A stretch of 64,000 nucleotides of DNA from Pseudomonas vanderleydeniana. GTDB taxonomy: Bacteria; Pseudomonadota; Gammaproteobacteria; Pseudomonadales; Pseudomonadaceae. Shown one piece after another: positions 8,284-17,511 of this stretch. The position numbers and the translations under genes were made by a program. The notes under the pieces are model-generated. The model did no database searches, had not been told where the DNA came from, and worked only from the letters and a program-made list of their open reading frames with translations. The stretch lies in contig NZ_CP077093.1 of assembly GCF_014268755.2 (NCBI RefSeq), positions 3,274,001 to 3,338,000 of the forward strand, in the 5' to 3' direction. Position 1 is the stretch's first letter, and the number at the start of each line of letters is the position of its first letter.

Positions 8284-8624
8284 CGCCTTCTAAAAGCTCC
8301 ACGTAGCAAAGGGAGGTCAGCAGGCACTTTCCGATTTTAGCCGACCGCTGCTGGTCATGAGCGAAAAACATCAGCCTTTTCGGTGATGAATTGGAACTGC
8401 TAATTCTGTAGGCCACGTACTAATTGCCTTACAGAACCGACCTGATAGCTGCATACCGATTTTTTACCGATATGAGTCCATGCCGCGACGCCTTGCCTCT
8501 CACTACAGGTGTCCATCGGCCGTTAGCTGGCCTATAATCGTCGTGATTTTACGATTATTTATCACCCAGCTTGGTTGCAAAATCGGCGGCTAACGCGTTT
8601 GAGCCTTATAGACACGGAGTTCAG
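8284..8624. other. 341-base gap before the TPR gene
   Basis: No gene seen. The only structure is the ATAATCGT inverted repeat at 8534-8558, listed separately. Confidence 0.35.
8534..8558. promoter_or_regulatory. Inverted repeat over a -10-like TATAAT
   Basis: ATAATCGT at 8534-8541 is mirrored by ACGATTAT at 8551-8558, and TATAAT occupies 8533-8538. It lies about 70 bases ahead of the TPR gene start, so it may be a promoter with an overlapping operator. No good -35 box is visible. Confidence 0.35.
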
Positions 8625-9056
8625 ATGGAAACTTTCGAATTGGATGAATTGATCCATGAGCAGATCAAGGCGTTTTGCCAATTGGGTGATGAACATCTGG
8701 AGAGCGGTAATTTCAAGGCTGCCATCGATCAGTACAACCTAGCGTGGGAGTTGATTCCAGAACCCAAAAATGACTGGGAAGCGGCGACATGGGTGCTTGC
8801 CGCTATCGGTGATGCCTGTTTTCAGGGAGAATTCTTTACCTCCGCAAAAGAGGCCCTTGAGTATGCGATGACTTGTCCCGATGCGGTCGGCAATCCATTT
8901 TTGCATTTGCGTTTGGGCCAAGTACTGTACGAAAAAGATGAAACTGATCGAGCCGCCGATGAACTTATGCGAGCATACATGGCGGCTGGAGATGAGATTT
9001 TTGACAACGACGACCCTAAGTATTTCGCGTTCCTAAAAACGCGGGCCGTGATTTAA
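8625..9056 (+). CDS. Tetratricopeptide-repeat-like protein (143 aa)
   Basis: Helical repeats with the TPR spacing are visible: GDEHLESGNFKAAIDQYNLAWEL, then IGDACFQGEFFTSAKEALEYAM, then LGQVLYEKDETDRAADELMRAYM. These are roughly three 34-residue units with the expected small residues and aromatic positions, so the protein is probably a protein-protein interaction module. The ATG at 8625 has GGAG six bases upstream, preferred over a TTG at 8571. Similar small TPR proteins occur as orphan genes in accessory regions of Pseudomonas. The DNA after its stop looks like a related coding tail in another frame. Confidence 0.7.
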   Translation: METFELDELIHEQIKAFCQLGDEHLESGNFKAAIDQYNLAWELIPEPKNDWEAATWVLAAIGDACFQGEFFTSAKEALEYAMTCPDAVGNPFLHLRLGQVLYEKDETDRAADELMRAYMAAGDEIFDNDDPKYFAFLKTRAVI

Positions 9057-9058
9057 AA

Positions 9059-9199
9059 ATCGGAATAGCCGAAAACAAAAGCTCGACGGCGGCAGCTTCG
9101 GCCAAATTTGCGCCAGTGTTGTTCGAGATAGGCGAGTACATGAGTGCCCTGGACAGCTTTCGCAAGGTCATCAGCCTCAAGCTTGACGGGTACGACTAG
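9059..9199 (+). pseudogene. Out-of-frame TPR-like coding tail
   Basis: Immediately after the TPR gene's stop, the next frame (+2) is open for about 47 codons to a TAG at 9197-9199. It ends EIGEYMSALDSFRKVISLKLDGYD, and YMSALDSFRKVISL is a good TPR helix A/B pattern. There is no start codon with a ribosome binding site. It looks like the decayed 3' end of a second TPR gene, or the original C-terminus of the preceding one lost by frameshift. Confidence 0.4.
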
Positions 9200-9220
9200 A
9201 GCGGAAACCGTCGCCCAGGC

Positions 9221-10156
9221 TCAAACCACCGCCGACACCGGCGCGATCAGGCTGTGATCGCTCATGAACTGCTCCATTTTCTTGCGCAACCAACGCTCGG
9301 CAGGGTCGCTGTCCGTCAGGCTCAGCCACACGAGCGACAACCCCAGGGTCGGTGTCGCGAAGGGTAAAGGCTCTGCCCGCAGCAAACCTCGTTCATGGAG
9401 TGTGAGAGCCAAGTGATCCGGCAGGTTGCACAGCAGGTCGGTACTGGCCATCAGCGTCGGCACCGCTACGTATTGCGGTACCGACAGTACCGCCTTGCGC
9501 TTGCGGCCGATCGCGGCCAGCCATTCATCAGCGAAGCCGGAGATGTTCGCCACATGTGAGACCACCACATGGGGACGTGAGCAGTAATCGTCGAGCGTGA
9601 TGGGCTCGGGCGATGCGTCGGCACGCACGACCATCGGTTTCATGTTACGCAACAGCTTGCGCTTCGCATTTGCCGGCAGTTCAAGCGTGATGCAGACCGC
9701 CACAGTAATTTCGCCCGACTTGAGCAACTCCGATACATTCCAGTAGTTGACCTGCTTGATGACCAGCACGATGCCCGGTGCTTCCTTGCGCAACGCGCGT
9801 AACAAGGGCGGTAGCAAACTGTATTCGACGTCGTCAGACAGGCCGATGCGGAAAGTCATGTCGCTGCTGGCGGGATTGAAACCACGGGTCAGGCTCAGGG
9901 CCGTCGACAGGGCATCCAGCGCCGGCGACAAATGATGGATGATTTCGTTGGCCCGGGCCGTGGGCTCCATGCGATGGCCGACGCGGATGAACAGCGGGTC
10001 GTTGAAGCGTGCGCGCAGGCGATTGAGTGCCGCACTGAGGGTGGGCTGGCCCACGAACAGCTTATCGGCCGCTCGGGTCACGTTTCGCTCCTGCATCAAC
10101 GTCTCAAAGACGACCATCAGGTTGATGTCCGCCTTGCGCAGCTCATTGCGATTCAT
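9221..10156 (-). CDS. LysR-type transcriptional regulator
   Basis: 311 aa. An N-terminal LysR winged HTH (residues about 8-66: VFETLMQERNVTRAADKLFVGQPTLSAALNRLRARF) is followed by a periplasmic-binding-protein-like effector domain (about 95-300). The HTH and the DINLMVVFETL opening are of the LeuO/NodD-like branch. It is the last gene of the DUF1656-HlyD-FUSC operon: its ATG overlaps the FUSC stop (ATGA). In the related E. coli aaeXAB locus a LysR protein (AaeR) is encoded divergently, so co-transcription with the pump is a local variation. Confidence 0.9.
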   Translation of the reverse strand: MNRNELRKADINLMVVFETLMQERNVTRAADKLFVGQPTLSAALNRLRARFNDPLFIRVGHRMEPTARANEIIHHLSPALDALSTALSLTRGFNPASSDMTFRIGLSDDVEYSLLPPLLRALRKEAPGIVLVIKQVNYWNVSELLKSGEITVAVCITLELPANAKRKLLRNMKPMVVRADASPEPITLDDYCSRPHVVVSHVANISGFADEWLAAIGRKRKAVLSVPQYVAVPTLMASTDLLCNLPDHLALTLHERGLLRAEPLPFATPTLGLSLVWLSLTDSDPAERWLRKKMEQFMSDHSLIAPVSAVV

Positions 10157-12159
10157 GCGTCACCCCCAATGTCCTTTGTACGGCGATGGCCTGCCAGAGG
10201 GCAGTGGGTCGTGTTCGCATATCGCTGCAGCAGCCAGGCCAAGTCCTGGTAGCACGCCGCCCAGTGAGGAGCACCGAGTCTCGTCATCGTCTTCGATGTT
10301 CGTCGTGCCTGGGCGGCACTGATCGACGGGGCGTGGGCGTTCCGGGCAATCCTGAGTCTCCCTGCCTGCGCGCACCTGGCGATGGGAGAGGAGGGGTCTA
10401 GTGCACTGGCCTTACGCTGCAGCCGCTTGAGCTCACGGCCTAATTGAAGCGACAGGTAGCCTGCCTGGTCGTCATGCTGAGGTTCCGGGCCCAGCAGGTT
10501 ATGCAAGGACACCATGCGGTGCTGCTGCTTGGCCTGCCATTGATCGTGATCGACACGCTGACCATGGCGAAGTAACACAAGCGTTTCTCTATGCAACGCC
10601 TTCTTGAGCGCCAGGACCTGCTTGCCGGCATCTTTGGGCAGGATGTGAAAGGCCAGTAGGGAAATGAGCATTGCTGCGATCCACGCCAGTGCCTGATTGG
10701 CGAAGTCGGTGAAATCGTATTGGGCGGTACCGCCGGTGCTGACCAGCGTATTGAACGCGATCAGATAGGCGACACCTTGCAGGGCTTGGCGAGGTTGAGT
10801 CGTGGCATGAATACCCAGCGACCAGAACATGGCCAGGGTGATGAACAGAAGCGGAAAGCCGTTGATCTGCGGCATCAGCAGAAATTTGTAAACAGCGGCC
10901 GTCAGCACGGCGTAAAGGGTGCCGCGAATGAAACCGGAATGGCCGTGGATGGGGGCCGCGGCTGCAGCCAGCAAGGTACAGCTCGGACCCAGCACCGCCA
11001 GGAGGGTGGGTCCCTGGTCCCAGGCGGTCAGGTACCAGAGCCCGCCGGTGACCAGCGTGGCACACAACGCGCGTATACCGTTACGTAGGGCGTCTGGATA
11101 ATGGCGGTGAAAACCGATGCTGCGCTCAGGGGGGTGAGCCTGGCGATCGAGGCTTGAAAAGCTTTCCAGGGCGCCAGCGAAGTCCGCCAGTTGGTCCTCC
11201 AGGCGTTCTACAGAAGACATCGAACCGGGGGTTAGGCTAGTGCACGTCTCTGGGGCAGGACCGATCCGTATATGACCGGCCTGATCCGCCGCCGCCGCGA
11301 ACCCGCAAGTGGCGTTGGCGAGGCCTTCGCCCAGGCGCTGCAACTCCTGACTGACGTCGGCGAGGGCATGCTGGATGTCTGCTTCAGGTTCGGCCAGGGG
11401 GCCATGGAGGATCGCGGCCTGAAGTTGCGCGAGTCCCACCTGGATGGTCAGCATCCTGGTACGAATGAGCGAGGACTCGCCCTTGGCGACTCCCAGCAGC
11501 TCATCGACCTTGCCGATGTCTATCGCGAGCTGGCGCTGATCCGCCGCCATCTGCGACGACTGTTTGCCCGAGCACTGTGCCGCCAGTAGCTGGGCGCTGC
11601 GCGAGCACACCACTGACAAGGCGTGGCGGACTTTCTGCTCCGAGGTCTTGCGACTGAACAACGTGGCGATGAGGCTCAGGCTGAACACACCGAGCACCAC
11701 GGCCGTGCCGCGAGTGATGATGTGGTCGAACGCTTTGTCAGGTGCGACGAGCGCGGGGCCCAGTGCCAGACAGACCGTGTAACCGGCGACCACCGCCGCC
11801 GTGGCCTGATAGTGCCTGAGCAGGGTCATCGCGCCGACGCACAGGCCCAACCATAGGCCGATGCCGAGGATGTACAGCAGCATCTGCTGGGCGAACAGCG
11901 CCGTCAGCACGAAGGCGGCGATCATGCCCACTAACGTACCGATCACCCGATTCAGGCCCTTGCCCACCACTGCGCCCTGGATGGGATGCACCAACAGCAA
12001 GACAGTGGACGCGCCGGAGAACGGCGACTCCAGGTTCAAATAGAAGCCGAGCCACAGGGCCAGCCCGGCAGCCGTAATGCTGCGCAGCACGTAGCCGAAG
12101 GTCGCGGGCGTCCAAGGGCGAGGGATCGCTTGCAGCAGGCGTGATAAGTGATTGGCCAT
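10153..12159 (-). CDS. FUSC-family (AaeB-like) aromatic-acid efflux pump subunit
   Basis: 668 aa of the fusaric-acid-resistance/AaeB type. Two hydrophobic blocks (about 20-165 and 365-510), each with several membrane helices, are each followed by a long cytoplasmic helical domain. This duplicated FUSC layout is characteristic. Acting with the HlyD-type adaptor encoded just upstream (one-base overlap), it should export aromatic carboxylic acids or similar compounds across the inner membrane. No outer-membrane channel gene is present, so a shared TolC-like protein would be needed. Exact substrate unknown. Confidence 0.88.
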   Translation of the reverse strand: MANHLSRLLQAIPRPWTPATFGYVLRSITAAGLALWLGFYLNLESPFSGASTVLLLVHPIQGAVVGKGLNRVIGTLVGMIAAFVLTALFAQQMLLYILGIGLWLGLCVGAMTLLRHYQATAAVVAGYTVCLALGPALVAPDKAFDHIITRGTAVVLGVFSLSLIATLFSRKTSEQKVRHALSVVCSRSAQLLAAQCSGKQSSQMAADQRQLAIDIGKVDELLGVAKGESSLIRTRMLTIQVGLAQLQAAILHGPLAEPEADIQHALADVSQELQRLGEGLANATCGFAAAADQAGHIRIGPAPETCTSLTPGSMSSVERLEDQLADFAGALESFSSLDRQAHPPERSIGFHRHYPDALRNGIRALCATLVTGGLWYLTAWDQGPTLLAVLGPSCTLLAAAAAPIHGHSGFIRGTLYAVLTAAVYKFLLMPQINGFPLLFITLAMFWSLGIHATTQPRQALQGVAYLIAFNTLVSTGGTAQYDFTDFANQALAWIAAMLISLLAFHILPKDAGKQVLALKKALHRETLVLLRHGQRVDHDQWQAKQQHRMVSLHNLLGPEPQHDDQAGYLSLQLGRELKRLQRKASALDPSSPIARCAQAGRLRIARNAHAPSISAAQARRTSKTMTRLGAPHWAACYQDLAWLLQRYANTTHCPLAGHRRTKDIGGDA

Positions 12160-13061
12160 TACATGAACGCCTGCAACCAGCGAGTGAGCCGCCAGTGAGG
12201 TTCGGTCGCCTTCACCTCAACGCTGGCCGTCATGCCGGCGGCCAGCTCGACGCCGTCGGGCACGCTGTCCAACTCGATACGCACCGGCACGCGTTGCGAC
12301 AGACGTATCCAACTGAAGGTTGGACTCACCTGAGGCAGGCCGCTGTCGCTGCGCAGTTCATTACCATCGGCGATACCCCGGCCCATGCTCGCCACGTGTC
12401 CGTCGAGCAGCGGCGCGAACCCCATCAGCTTGATCGAAACAGGTGCACCCAGGTGAATGCCAGGCAGTTTGGTCTCCTCGAAATAGCCGGTAATCCAGAA
12501 ACTGTGACTGTCGACCACGAAGAGGTTGGTGTTGCCCGCCACCGCATAGTCCCCCGGTTGCAGGCGAAGCTGGGTGACGTAGCCATCCACCGGTGAGCGG
12601 ATCTCGGTGCGCTCAAGATCGAGCCGGGCCTGGGCCAATTGGCTGCTGGCTGCATCCACGCGTGCCTTGGCCACCGCCACGTCCCGGGCCGCGTTGTCGA
12701 CCTCTTCGCGAGCAATGGCGTCGCCCAGCCGTGCGCGCCGTTTGAACTGTTCACTGCGTTGTTCGAAGACGCTGCGTGCTTCGGCCAGTTCGGCGCTGCG
12801 CTGCTGTTCGGCCAAGCGGTAGGAGCGGGCGCTTATTCGATACAACAGCTCGCCCGAGGCCACCCATTGGTTGTCGCCCACGAGCAACTGCTCGACTTGA
12901 CCGGACACCTCTGGGGCGATGCGAATCACCTGGGCGCTGACCCGTCCATCACGGGTCCAGGGAGCCAGGACATAGGCTTGCCAGAGCTGCCAGCAAAACA
13001 GCAGGGCCAGTACGCCAAGCGACAGCGTTGCAAGAGTCTTGAGGATTTTGACGATAGACAC
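12159..13061 (-). CDS. HlyD-family periplasmic adaptor (AaeA/EmrA-like)
   Basis: 300 aa. One N-terminal membrane anchor (about 8-28) is followed by the AaeA-type APWTRDGRV motif, a lipoyl-like half (APEVSGQVEQLLVGDNQWV), a helical hairpin (about 75-140) and the returning half (TEIRSPVDGYVTQLRLQPGDY). I chose GTG at 13061 because GAGGAG lies seven bases upstream; the ORF open to 13178 has a different, non-family N-terminus. It links the FUSC pump to the periplasm or outer membrane. It sits between DUF1656 and FUSC genes, the standard order. Confidence 0.9.
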   Translation of the reverse strand: MSIVKILKTLATLSLGVLALLFCWQLWQAYVLAPWTRDGRVSAQVIRIAPEVSGQVEQLLVGDNQWVASGELLYRISARSYRLAEQQRSAELAEARSVFEQRSEQFKRRARLGDAIAREEVDNAARDVAVAKARVDAASSQLAQARLDLERTEIRSPVDGYVTQLRLQPGDYAVAGNTNLFVVDSHSFWITGYFEETKLPGIHLGAPVSIKLMGFAPLLDGHVASMGRGIADGNELRSDSGLPQVSPTFSWIRLSQRVPVRIELDSVPDGVELAAGMTASVEVKATEPHWRLTRWLQAFM

Positions 13062-13074
13062 GGATGGCCTCCTC

Positions 13075-13263
13075 TCAGCAGTGCACGACCAGAGCCGAAA
13101 CGACGATGAGCGAGACGAAAAAGCGTGCGAGCGCCGGATGCCAGGTCCAATCCAGCCCGCGACGTAGCGCCCGTTCAAACAGCCGATAGGCCAGGACCGC
13201 GACGCCGAGGTAGATCAGGAAAGGAGGCACATAGAGACTGGCAATGGAGACTTCGCTGAGCAT
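13075..13263 (-). CDS. DUF1656 small membrane protein (AaeX-like)
   Basis: 62 aa with two hydrophobic helices (VPPFLIYLGVAVLAYRLF and FFVSLIVVSALVV) joined by the conserved W-containing loop RGLDWTWHPALARFF. This is the usual form of DUF1656/AaeX proteins that begin HlyD-FUSC operons. Start at ATG 13263; an upstream in-frame extension to 13383 is not family-like. It is the first gene of the four-gene minus-strand operon and is divergent from the AraC-type regulator. Confidence 0.87.
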   Translation of the reverse strand: MLSEVSIASLYVPPFLIYLGVAVLAYRLFERALRRGLDWTWHPALARFFVSLIVVSALVVHC

Positions 13264-13409
13264 GGTGGGCACCGGTATTCGGATGATCGTTGCGTTCGGG
13301 CCCCATCTCGATGCGGCCTTGTTGAGAATCATATGCAACGACCATGCTTGCCGATATTGAGTACACTGCCAAAATATAATCAAATCCAGCCAAGGCTCAG
13401 GGACACGTT

Positions 13410-14234
13410 ATGGCCGAGATCCATCGTTTCGACGTTGACCACTTTGAACATGACGACCTACCGCAACCTGCCGTGGCCCTGATGTTGGAAACCCAGCGTA
13501 ACGACAGCGAATCGGCGGTGCATCAGCATCGCAAGGGCCAACTGGTGGTGGCCTACCGGGGCGGTATCGTCTGTACCGTGGAGGATGGCGTATGGATGGT
13601 GCCCTCCGGTTTCGGAGTATGGATTCCCGGTGGGGTTGCCCACAGCAATCGGGTGACCGCCAATGGGCAGGTATTCTTTCTGTTCGTGGAGCCTGGCGCC
13701 GCCTCCATGCCGGAGCACTGCTGTACGCTGGCGCTGTCATCGCTGATCCTGGAGCTGATTATCCATTTGAGCGGCCAGGTGCAGACCTACCCGGACAACA
13801 GCTCCACCGCCCGGCTGGTCGGTGTGCTGCTTGAACAACTGGAGCAGGCCCCTTCTGAACAGCTCTACTTGCCGCTACCGGCTTCCCCTCGGTTACGCAC
13901 TATTGCCCGCAGCCTGGCGCAAGATCCCTCAAACCGTGCGACCGTGGCCGAGTGGGCAAGGCATGTGGCGATGAGCGAACGTTCGCTGGCACGTTTGATC
14001 AAGGGCGAAACAGGCCTGAGCTTCGGCCAATGGCGCAAGCAATGGCAGATCATCGTCGCACTGCAGAGCCTCGCAGAGGGCGAGTCGGTACAGCAGACCG
14101 CCGAAGCGCTTGGCTATGAATCGGTGAGTTCGTTCATCACCATGTTCCGCAAGACGCTGGGCGAGCCACCGGCGCGGTATGTGCGCGGCACGGCGGTACG
14201 CCAATACGCGAGGGGGTCGCGAACGCTGGAGTAA
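13410..14234 (+). CDS. AraC-family regulator with N-terminal cupin
   Basis: 274 aa. An N-terminal AraC-type cupin (HQHRKGQLVVAYRGG and VPSGFGVWIPGGVAHSNRV carry the two conserved cupin motifs, residues about 38-95). The C-terminal double HTH spans about 165-265 (VAEWARHVAMSERSLARLIKGETGLSFGQWRKQ and QTAEALGYESVSSFITMFRKTLG). Divergent from the DUF1656-HlyD-FUSC operon across 146 bases, so it is the probable activator of that pump, and the pump substrate may be its ligand. It is of the NimR/YdiP-like cupin group. Confidence 0.9.
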   Translation: MAEIHRFDVDHFEHDDLPQPAVALMLETQRNDSESAVHQHRKGQLVVAYRGGIVCTVEDGVWMVPSGFGVWIPGGVAHSNRVTANGQVFFLFVEPGAASMPEHCCTLALSSLILELIIHLSGQVQTYPDNSSTARLVGVLLEQLEQAPSEQLYLPLPASPRLRTIARSLAQDPSNRATVAEWARHVAMSERSLARLIKGETGLSFGQWRKQWQIIVALQSLAEGESVQQTAEALGYESVSSFITMFRKTLGEPPARYVRGTAVRQYARGSRTLE

Positions 14235-14426
14235 GGGGAAGCGATTGGGCCAGGTGCGCTACAACCATTGGGTCCATATCGACGCCAAGACGATAAAGCT
14301 CGTGCCGGGATTTTGCGTTGCACAATGGCTTCCACTGGGCAGCGGCCCGGCAGAGATGCGCAGAGGGTAGGGGGAGAGCGGGGAGCGCTGCTTTGGCTTC
14401 CCGCTGCCCATGAAGCGTCAGTGCGA

Positions 14427-14780
14427 TCAGCCGCGGGCGCTGATCGCCTGTCCACCCAGGACCTGATCCATCCTCAACTGCGCCAGCTCAATCAGGTGCA
14501 CAACGCCCATCGCGACCTTGCGATTGGGTCCGGTCTGGTTGTCGGCGTTCTCGTAGGCCGTGGCCGCGGCCGACTGCAGGATCGAGTGGATGTCGACCAG
14601 GGTTTCTTCCTGGGCGAGCATTACTGGCGCGTGGCAGGGTGGTGACACAGTGGGCGGAGGAGTGGGCTCTGCACTCGCATCTGGGCCGAGGTTGTGGTGG
14701 GCCAGTGCCCGGTCGGCAATGCGGGAATCGATGCTTGTCAGCTTGGGCTTTGCTGGCGGATTGGGAGTTGGTTTGAACAT
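14427..14780 (-). CDS. DUF6124 family protein
   Basis: 117 aa beginning MFKPTPNPPAKPK with a C-terminal helical part (ATAYENADNQTGPNRKVAMGVVHLIELAQLRMDQVL). Both features match the DUF6124 family that is abundant in Pseudomonas, usually in several copies per genome. Function unknown; no signal peptide or membrane helix. Stand-alone between the AraC gene and the ICE remnant. Confidence 0.75.
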   Translation of the reverse strand: MFKPTPNPPAKPKLTSIDSRIADRALAHHNLGPDASAEPTPPPTVSPPCHAPVMLAQEETLVDIHSILQSAAATAYENADNQTGPNRKVAMGVVHLIELAQLRMDQVLGGQAISARG

Positions 14781-15259
14781 GATTTGATAACTCCAAGTGC
14801 TTGATGGAGGCTGTCACCATCGCTGCTAAACGAGAGGTGGCAGCCGTACGCGGGTTAGCAGACCGGTGCACTTGGAAACCGGCGCGCCCGAAGACGCCCC
14901 GCGCACGACCACCATAAAGCTGAGGCTCGAAAGGAACCTCTTGAGGTGGCGTTTTGCGCAATCTAAGTGCAGAGCAGGCTGCTAAACCCGATCACTGATG
15001 AACAGTGACGGGACGAAGACTAGCGGCGAGATTGGGCGCAAAACAAGCACTTGGAATTGTCTCGGAAATTTCACTCAAGTGAAAGAGATGCATCTTTCAA
15101 TTTTCTAAAAGAGCCACGCATTCCTCGTTGTTACCGCCGAATCTGTTGTTATTTGGGAATATTCCTACAAGCCCCCATTCAGACCCTCTGCCAAGCTCAA
15201 TTGAGCGTCGTGCCGACAAGTTGTACGGCGAGAGAAATCTCAAGCACGAGGTCAGAGGC
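14781..15259. other. 479-base gap at the border of the ICE remnant
   Basis: No gene I can support. The segment 15050-15250 is AT-richer than its surroundings, in line with an island boundary. I looked for a tRNA 3' end or att-like direct repeat and saw none. Confidence 0.35.
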
Positions 15260-15622
15260 ATGGCTACTGAAGCAAAGAAAAAAGGACTTACCTACCGCAT
15301 TGGCTTCGTCTTTGGCGGGCTCTCGGCCCGCTACCGCAGATTTGAGGCGCCGATGCTGCGGTGGGCGATTGAGAAGGGCATGTCCGCCACGTTGGCGAGC
15401 TTGCTGAGTGGGCTGGTGCGGCTATCCCTGATCGGTGCTTTCCTGTATCTGGCGTTTTGGGTTGTGGTTGCAGTTATAGGCGTTATCCTTTGCAAGGAAT
15501 TATTGCTGAACAGCTCAGGTGCAGAGGAAGAGGAACTAGTAGTGTTTAAGGCAGATGAGGTTTTTCCTGATCCTTATTCTCCTGAAAATATGAGTGATCC
15601 TGCTTTCTATCGTGAAATATAA
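15260..15622 (+). CDS. DUF3742 family ICE protein
   Basis: 120 aa with one strong hydrophobic stretch (about 57-83: LIGAFLYLAFWVVVAVIGVIL). The basic start MATEAKKKGLTYRIGFVFGGLSARYRRFEAPML is typical of DUF3742 proteins of Pseudomonas integrative conjugative elements. The ATG at 15260 is chosen over 15128. It is transcribed towards the TraG-N gene, the usual arrangement at the end of the ICE transfer block. The rest of the transfer module is absent, so it is a remnant. Confidence 0.75.
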   Translation: MATEAKKKGLTYRIGFVFGGLSARYRRFEAPMLRWAIEKGMSATLASLLSGLVRLSLIGAFLYLAFWVVVAVIGVILCKELLLNSSGAEEEELVVFKADEVFPDPYSPENMSDPAFYREI

Positions 15623-15631
15623 ATACCGGTT

Positions 15632-17161
15632 TCATTTTGAGCTGTATCTTTTGGCTAGGCTTCTTCCCGCTCTCTCAATAATGCCTTTTCCTTGGCCACC
15701 ATGCTGTTGAGCGCTATTTGTTCCTTCTGCAAGACCTCGCAAGATTTGTCCAGATTGAAAGCCCACCCAGGTTAGCGAGGTCATCCAAAACGATGGGAGA
15801 GCGAGAAACATCGCTCCCATCACAATCCCCAGCAGAAAGTCAGCCTGCTCATTGTTCAACCCCATCAACGGGTTCAGGTTCGCATGCGGCGAACCGGACC
15901 CGTACAGGGCATCGAAGATGGTGCTGTCGAGCCAGCGCGCCAGCTGAAACCAGAAATCCACGAAGATCAGTGCGAACTGAACCACCGAGATAGTGACCAG
16001 CGCCTTCAGGTCATAGCTACCCAGCACCAGTACCAGCGGAATGCAGATCACCAGCGCCATCTTCAGGAACGCCATCACCATCGGCAGTGCCTGGCGCACC
16101 ACGTCCATGGCCGGCATGTTGGTCAGGGTCCCCATGGTCGTCCCGACCGCCCCCGTCACCCGCGCCGCAAAATCAGGAACCGAAGGGCCGACCCGTCCCC
16201 CATAGTCGGTATAGACCTGCCCCTGGGTGACTTGCTGATTCCTCGGTGACACCAGTTGCCGAATCAGCGCGTCGTTCACTTTTTCCCGGTTGGAAAAAGT
16301 GGCCCACTTCACGAAGCGCTCCACCAAGGATTTATCCATCTCGGCAAGCACTCGCACCCTCAACCCTTGTTTTTCTTCAGTCCACCACTGATTGCACGTC
16401 GGGTAGCCACCGCCGTCTTTCACCTGGGCCAGGCCCGCGTCCCGCTTCGGGTCGTAGGGCCACTCTGCTCGCGGCGTCCTGGAGTGATAGGTGTCGTAGA
16501 AACCTTTCTGCTGCAAGAAATACTTGGAGCCAATCCAGTTGGTGTCATGGGTCTGCGCCTCTGTCAGTTTGGGCTGCATCATGAACAGCTTGGCCCGGGC
16601 ATAGCCATAGCAATCGTTGGTGAAGTCCGCGACCTCCTGGGCCAGAAGCGGACTCTTCAGCCGGGAATTATTCACCTCCATCCGCATCTGCCGCAGATCC
16701 GTTCCACACGGGATGGCAGCCACGGCTGCACCACTGACCGCCTTGGACACCGAGTGCACGAAGAACCACCAGATGGGCACCTTGGCGCTCTGGTCGTTCA
16801 GGGTCGTGAAGGTCTTGCCCCATCCTGTGTTCTGGGGCAAGGGCTGTTGGTACTGGCACTGTTCCGAGCGGCTCTTGTCGAACTGCAGAGTATTCAGGCT
16901 AATGGTGATGAAGGGCACGCCGGCGAACATGATCACCGCCGCCGCCAACCACAAGCGATGTTCGATGCGGGCGCAGGCCGCCAGTACTGCATCAGCGCCA
17001 CCCCCGTCCTCCCGTGCCCCGAACCACTCCTGCAGCATGATGACCAGGAAGGGCAGGGCGAAGAACCCTGAGTCCATCAGCGCATTCCAGATCCCGTTGC
17101 TGACCAGCCATCCCACCAGGGTCAGGTAGAACTCCAGGTAGTCGTTGGTGTAGAGCGTCAT
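15632..17161 (-). CDS. Conjugal transfer TraG N-terminal-domain protein (ICE)
   Basis: 509 aa. N-terminal membrane helices (YLTLVGWLVSNGIWNAL, FALPFLVIML, LWLAAAVIMFAGVPF), a large periplasmic-like middle (about 110-330) and a second membrane block (about 365-470) match TraG_N proteins of PFGI/PAPI-type ICEs, which take part in mating-pair formation and entry exclusion. Start set at ATG 17161, which overlaps the previous gene's stop (ATGA); the open frame continues upstream in non-family sequence. Mating-pair genes normally upstream (TraU-, TraW-like) are missing, so conjugation cannot be encoded here. Confidence 0.8.
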   Translation of the reverse strand: MTLYTNDYLEFYLTLVGWLVSNGIWNALMDSGFFALPFLVIMLQEWFGAREDGGGADAVLAACARIEHRLWLAAAVIMFAGVPFITISLNTLQFDKSRSEQCQYQQPLPQNTGWGKTFTTLNDQSAKVPIWWFFVHSVSKAVSGAAVAAIPCGTDLRQMRMEVNNSRLKSPLLAQEVADFTNDCYGYARAKLFMMQPKLTEAQTHDTNWIGSKYFLQQKGFYDTYHSRTPRAEWPYDPKRDAGLAQVKDGGGYPTCNQWWTEEKQGLRVRVLAEMDKSLVERFVKWATFSNREKVNDALIRQLVSPRNQQVTQGQVYTDYGGRVGPSVPDFAARVTGAVGTTMGTLTNMPAMDVVRQALPMVMAFLKMALVICIPLVLVLGSYDLKALVTISVVQFALIFVDFWFQLARWLDSTIFDALYGSGSPHANLNPLMGLNNEQADFLLGIVMGAMFLALPSFWMTSLTWVGFQSGQILRGLAEGTNSAQQHGGQGKGIIERAGRSLAKRYSSK

Positions 17162-17511
17162 ACCAACTCCTCCCAGAGGGCCAGGGCCCGCAACAGCTCG
17201 ATCAACAGGATGCCCAGGACCGCGGTCAATTCGGCTTTTTTCAGGCGTTTGAGGGTGGCCGGCTGAACCTGAAGTGTCCGGCGGCGCAACCACACCCATG
17301 CCCAGGCAGTGACGCCGAAAAAGATCAGCCGGGCCGCCAGGAAAGACCAGTAGTTGTGGATCTGCCACTCCTGCCAGGCCGCGAAGCGCATGAAGGAAAC
17401 ACCGCCGATCGCCACAAGGCTCGCGATGAGTAGGCTCAGCAGCGCCAGTACCAACGGCACCAGGACAACCAGCCCCAGGATCCTGAGGTATCTGCGTGTG
17501 CCCAGGTTCAT
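17158..17511 (-). CDS. Small ICE membrane protein preceding TraG
   Basis: 117 aa with three hydrophobic helices (LGLVVLVPLVLALLSLLIAS, FLAARLIFFGVTAWAWVW, AVLGILLIELLRAL). Stop overlaps the traG-like start by four bases, so the two are translationally coupled. A conserved small membrane ORF occupies this place in related ICEs, but I cannot name a family. Start at ATG 17511; a GTG at 17538 is less likely. Confidence 0.65.
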   Translation of the reverse strand: MNLGTRRYLRILGLVVLVPLVLALLSLLIASLVAIGGVSFMRFAAWQEWQIHNYWSFLAARLIFFGVTAWAWVWLRRRTLQVQPATLKRLKKAELTAVLGILLIELLRALALWEELV

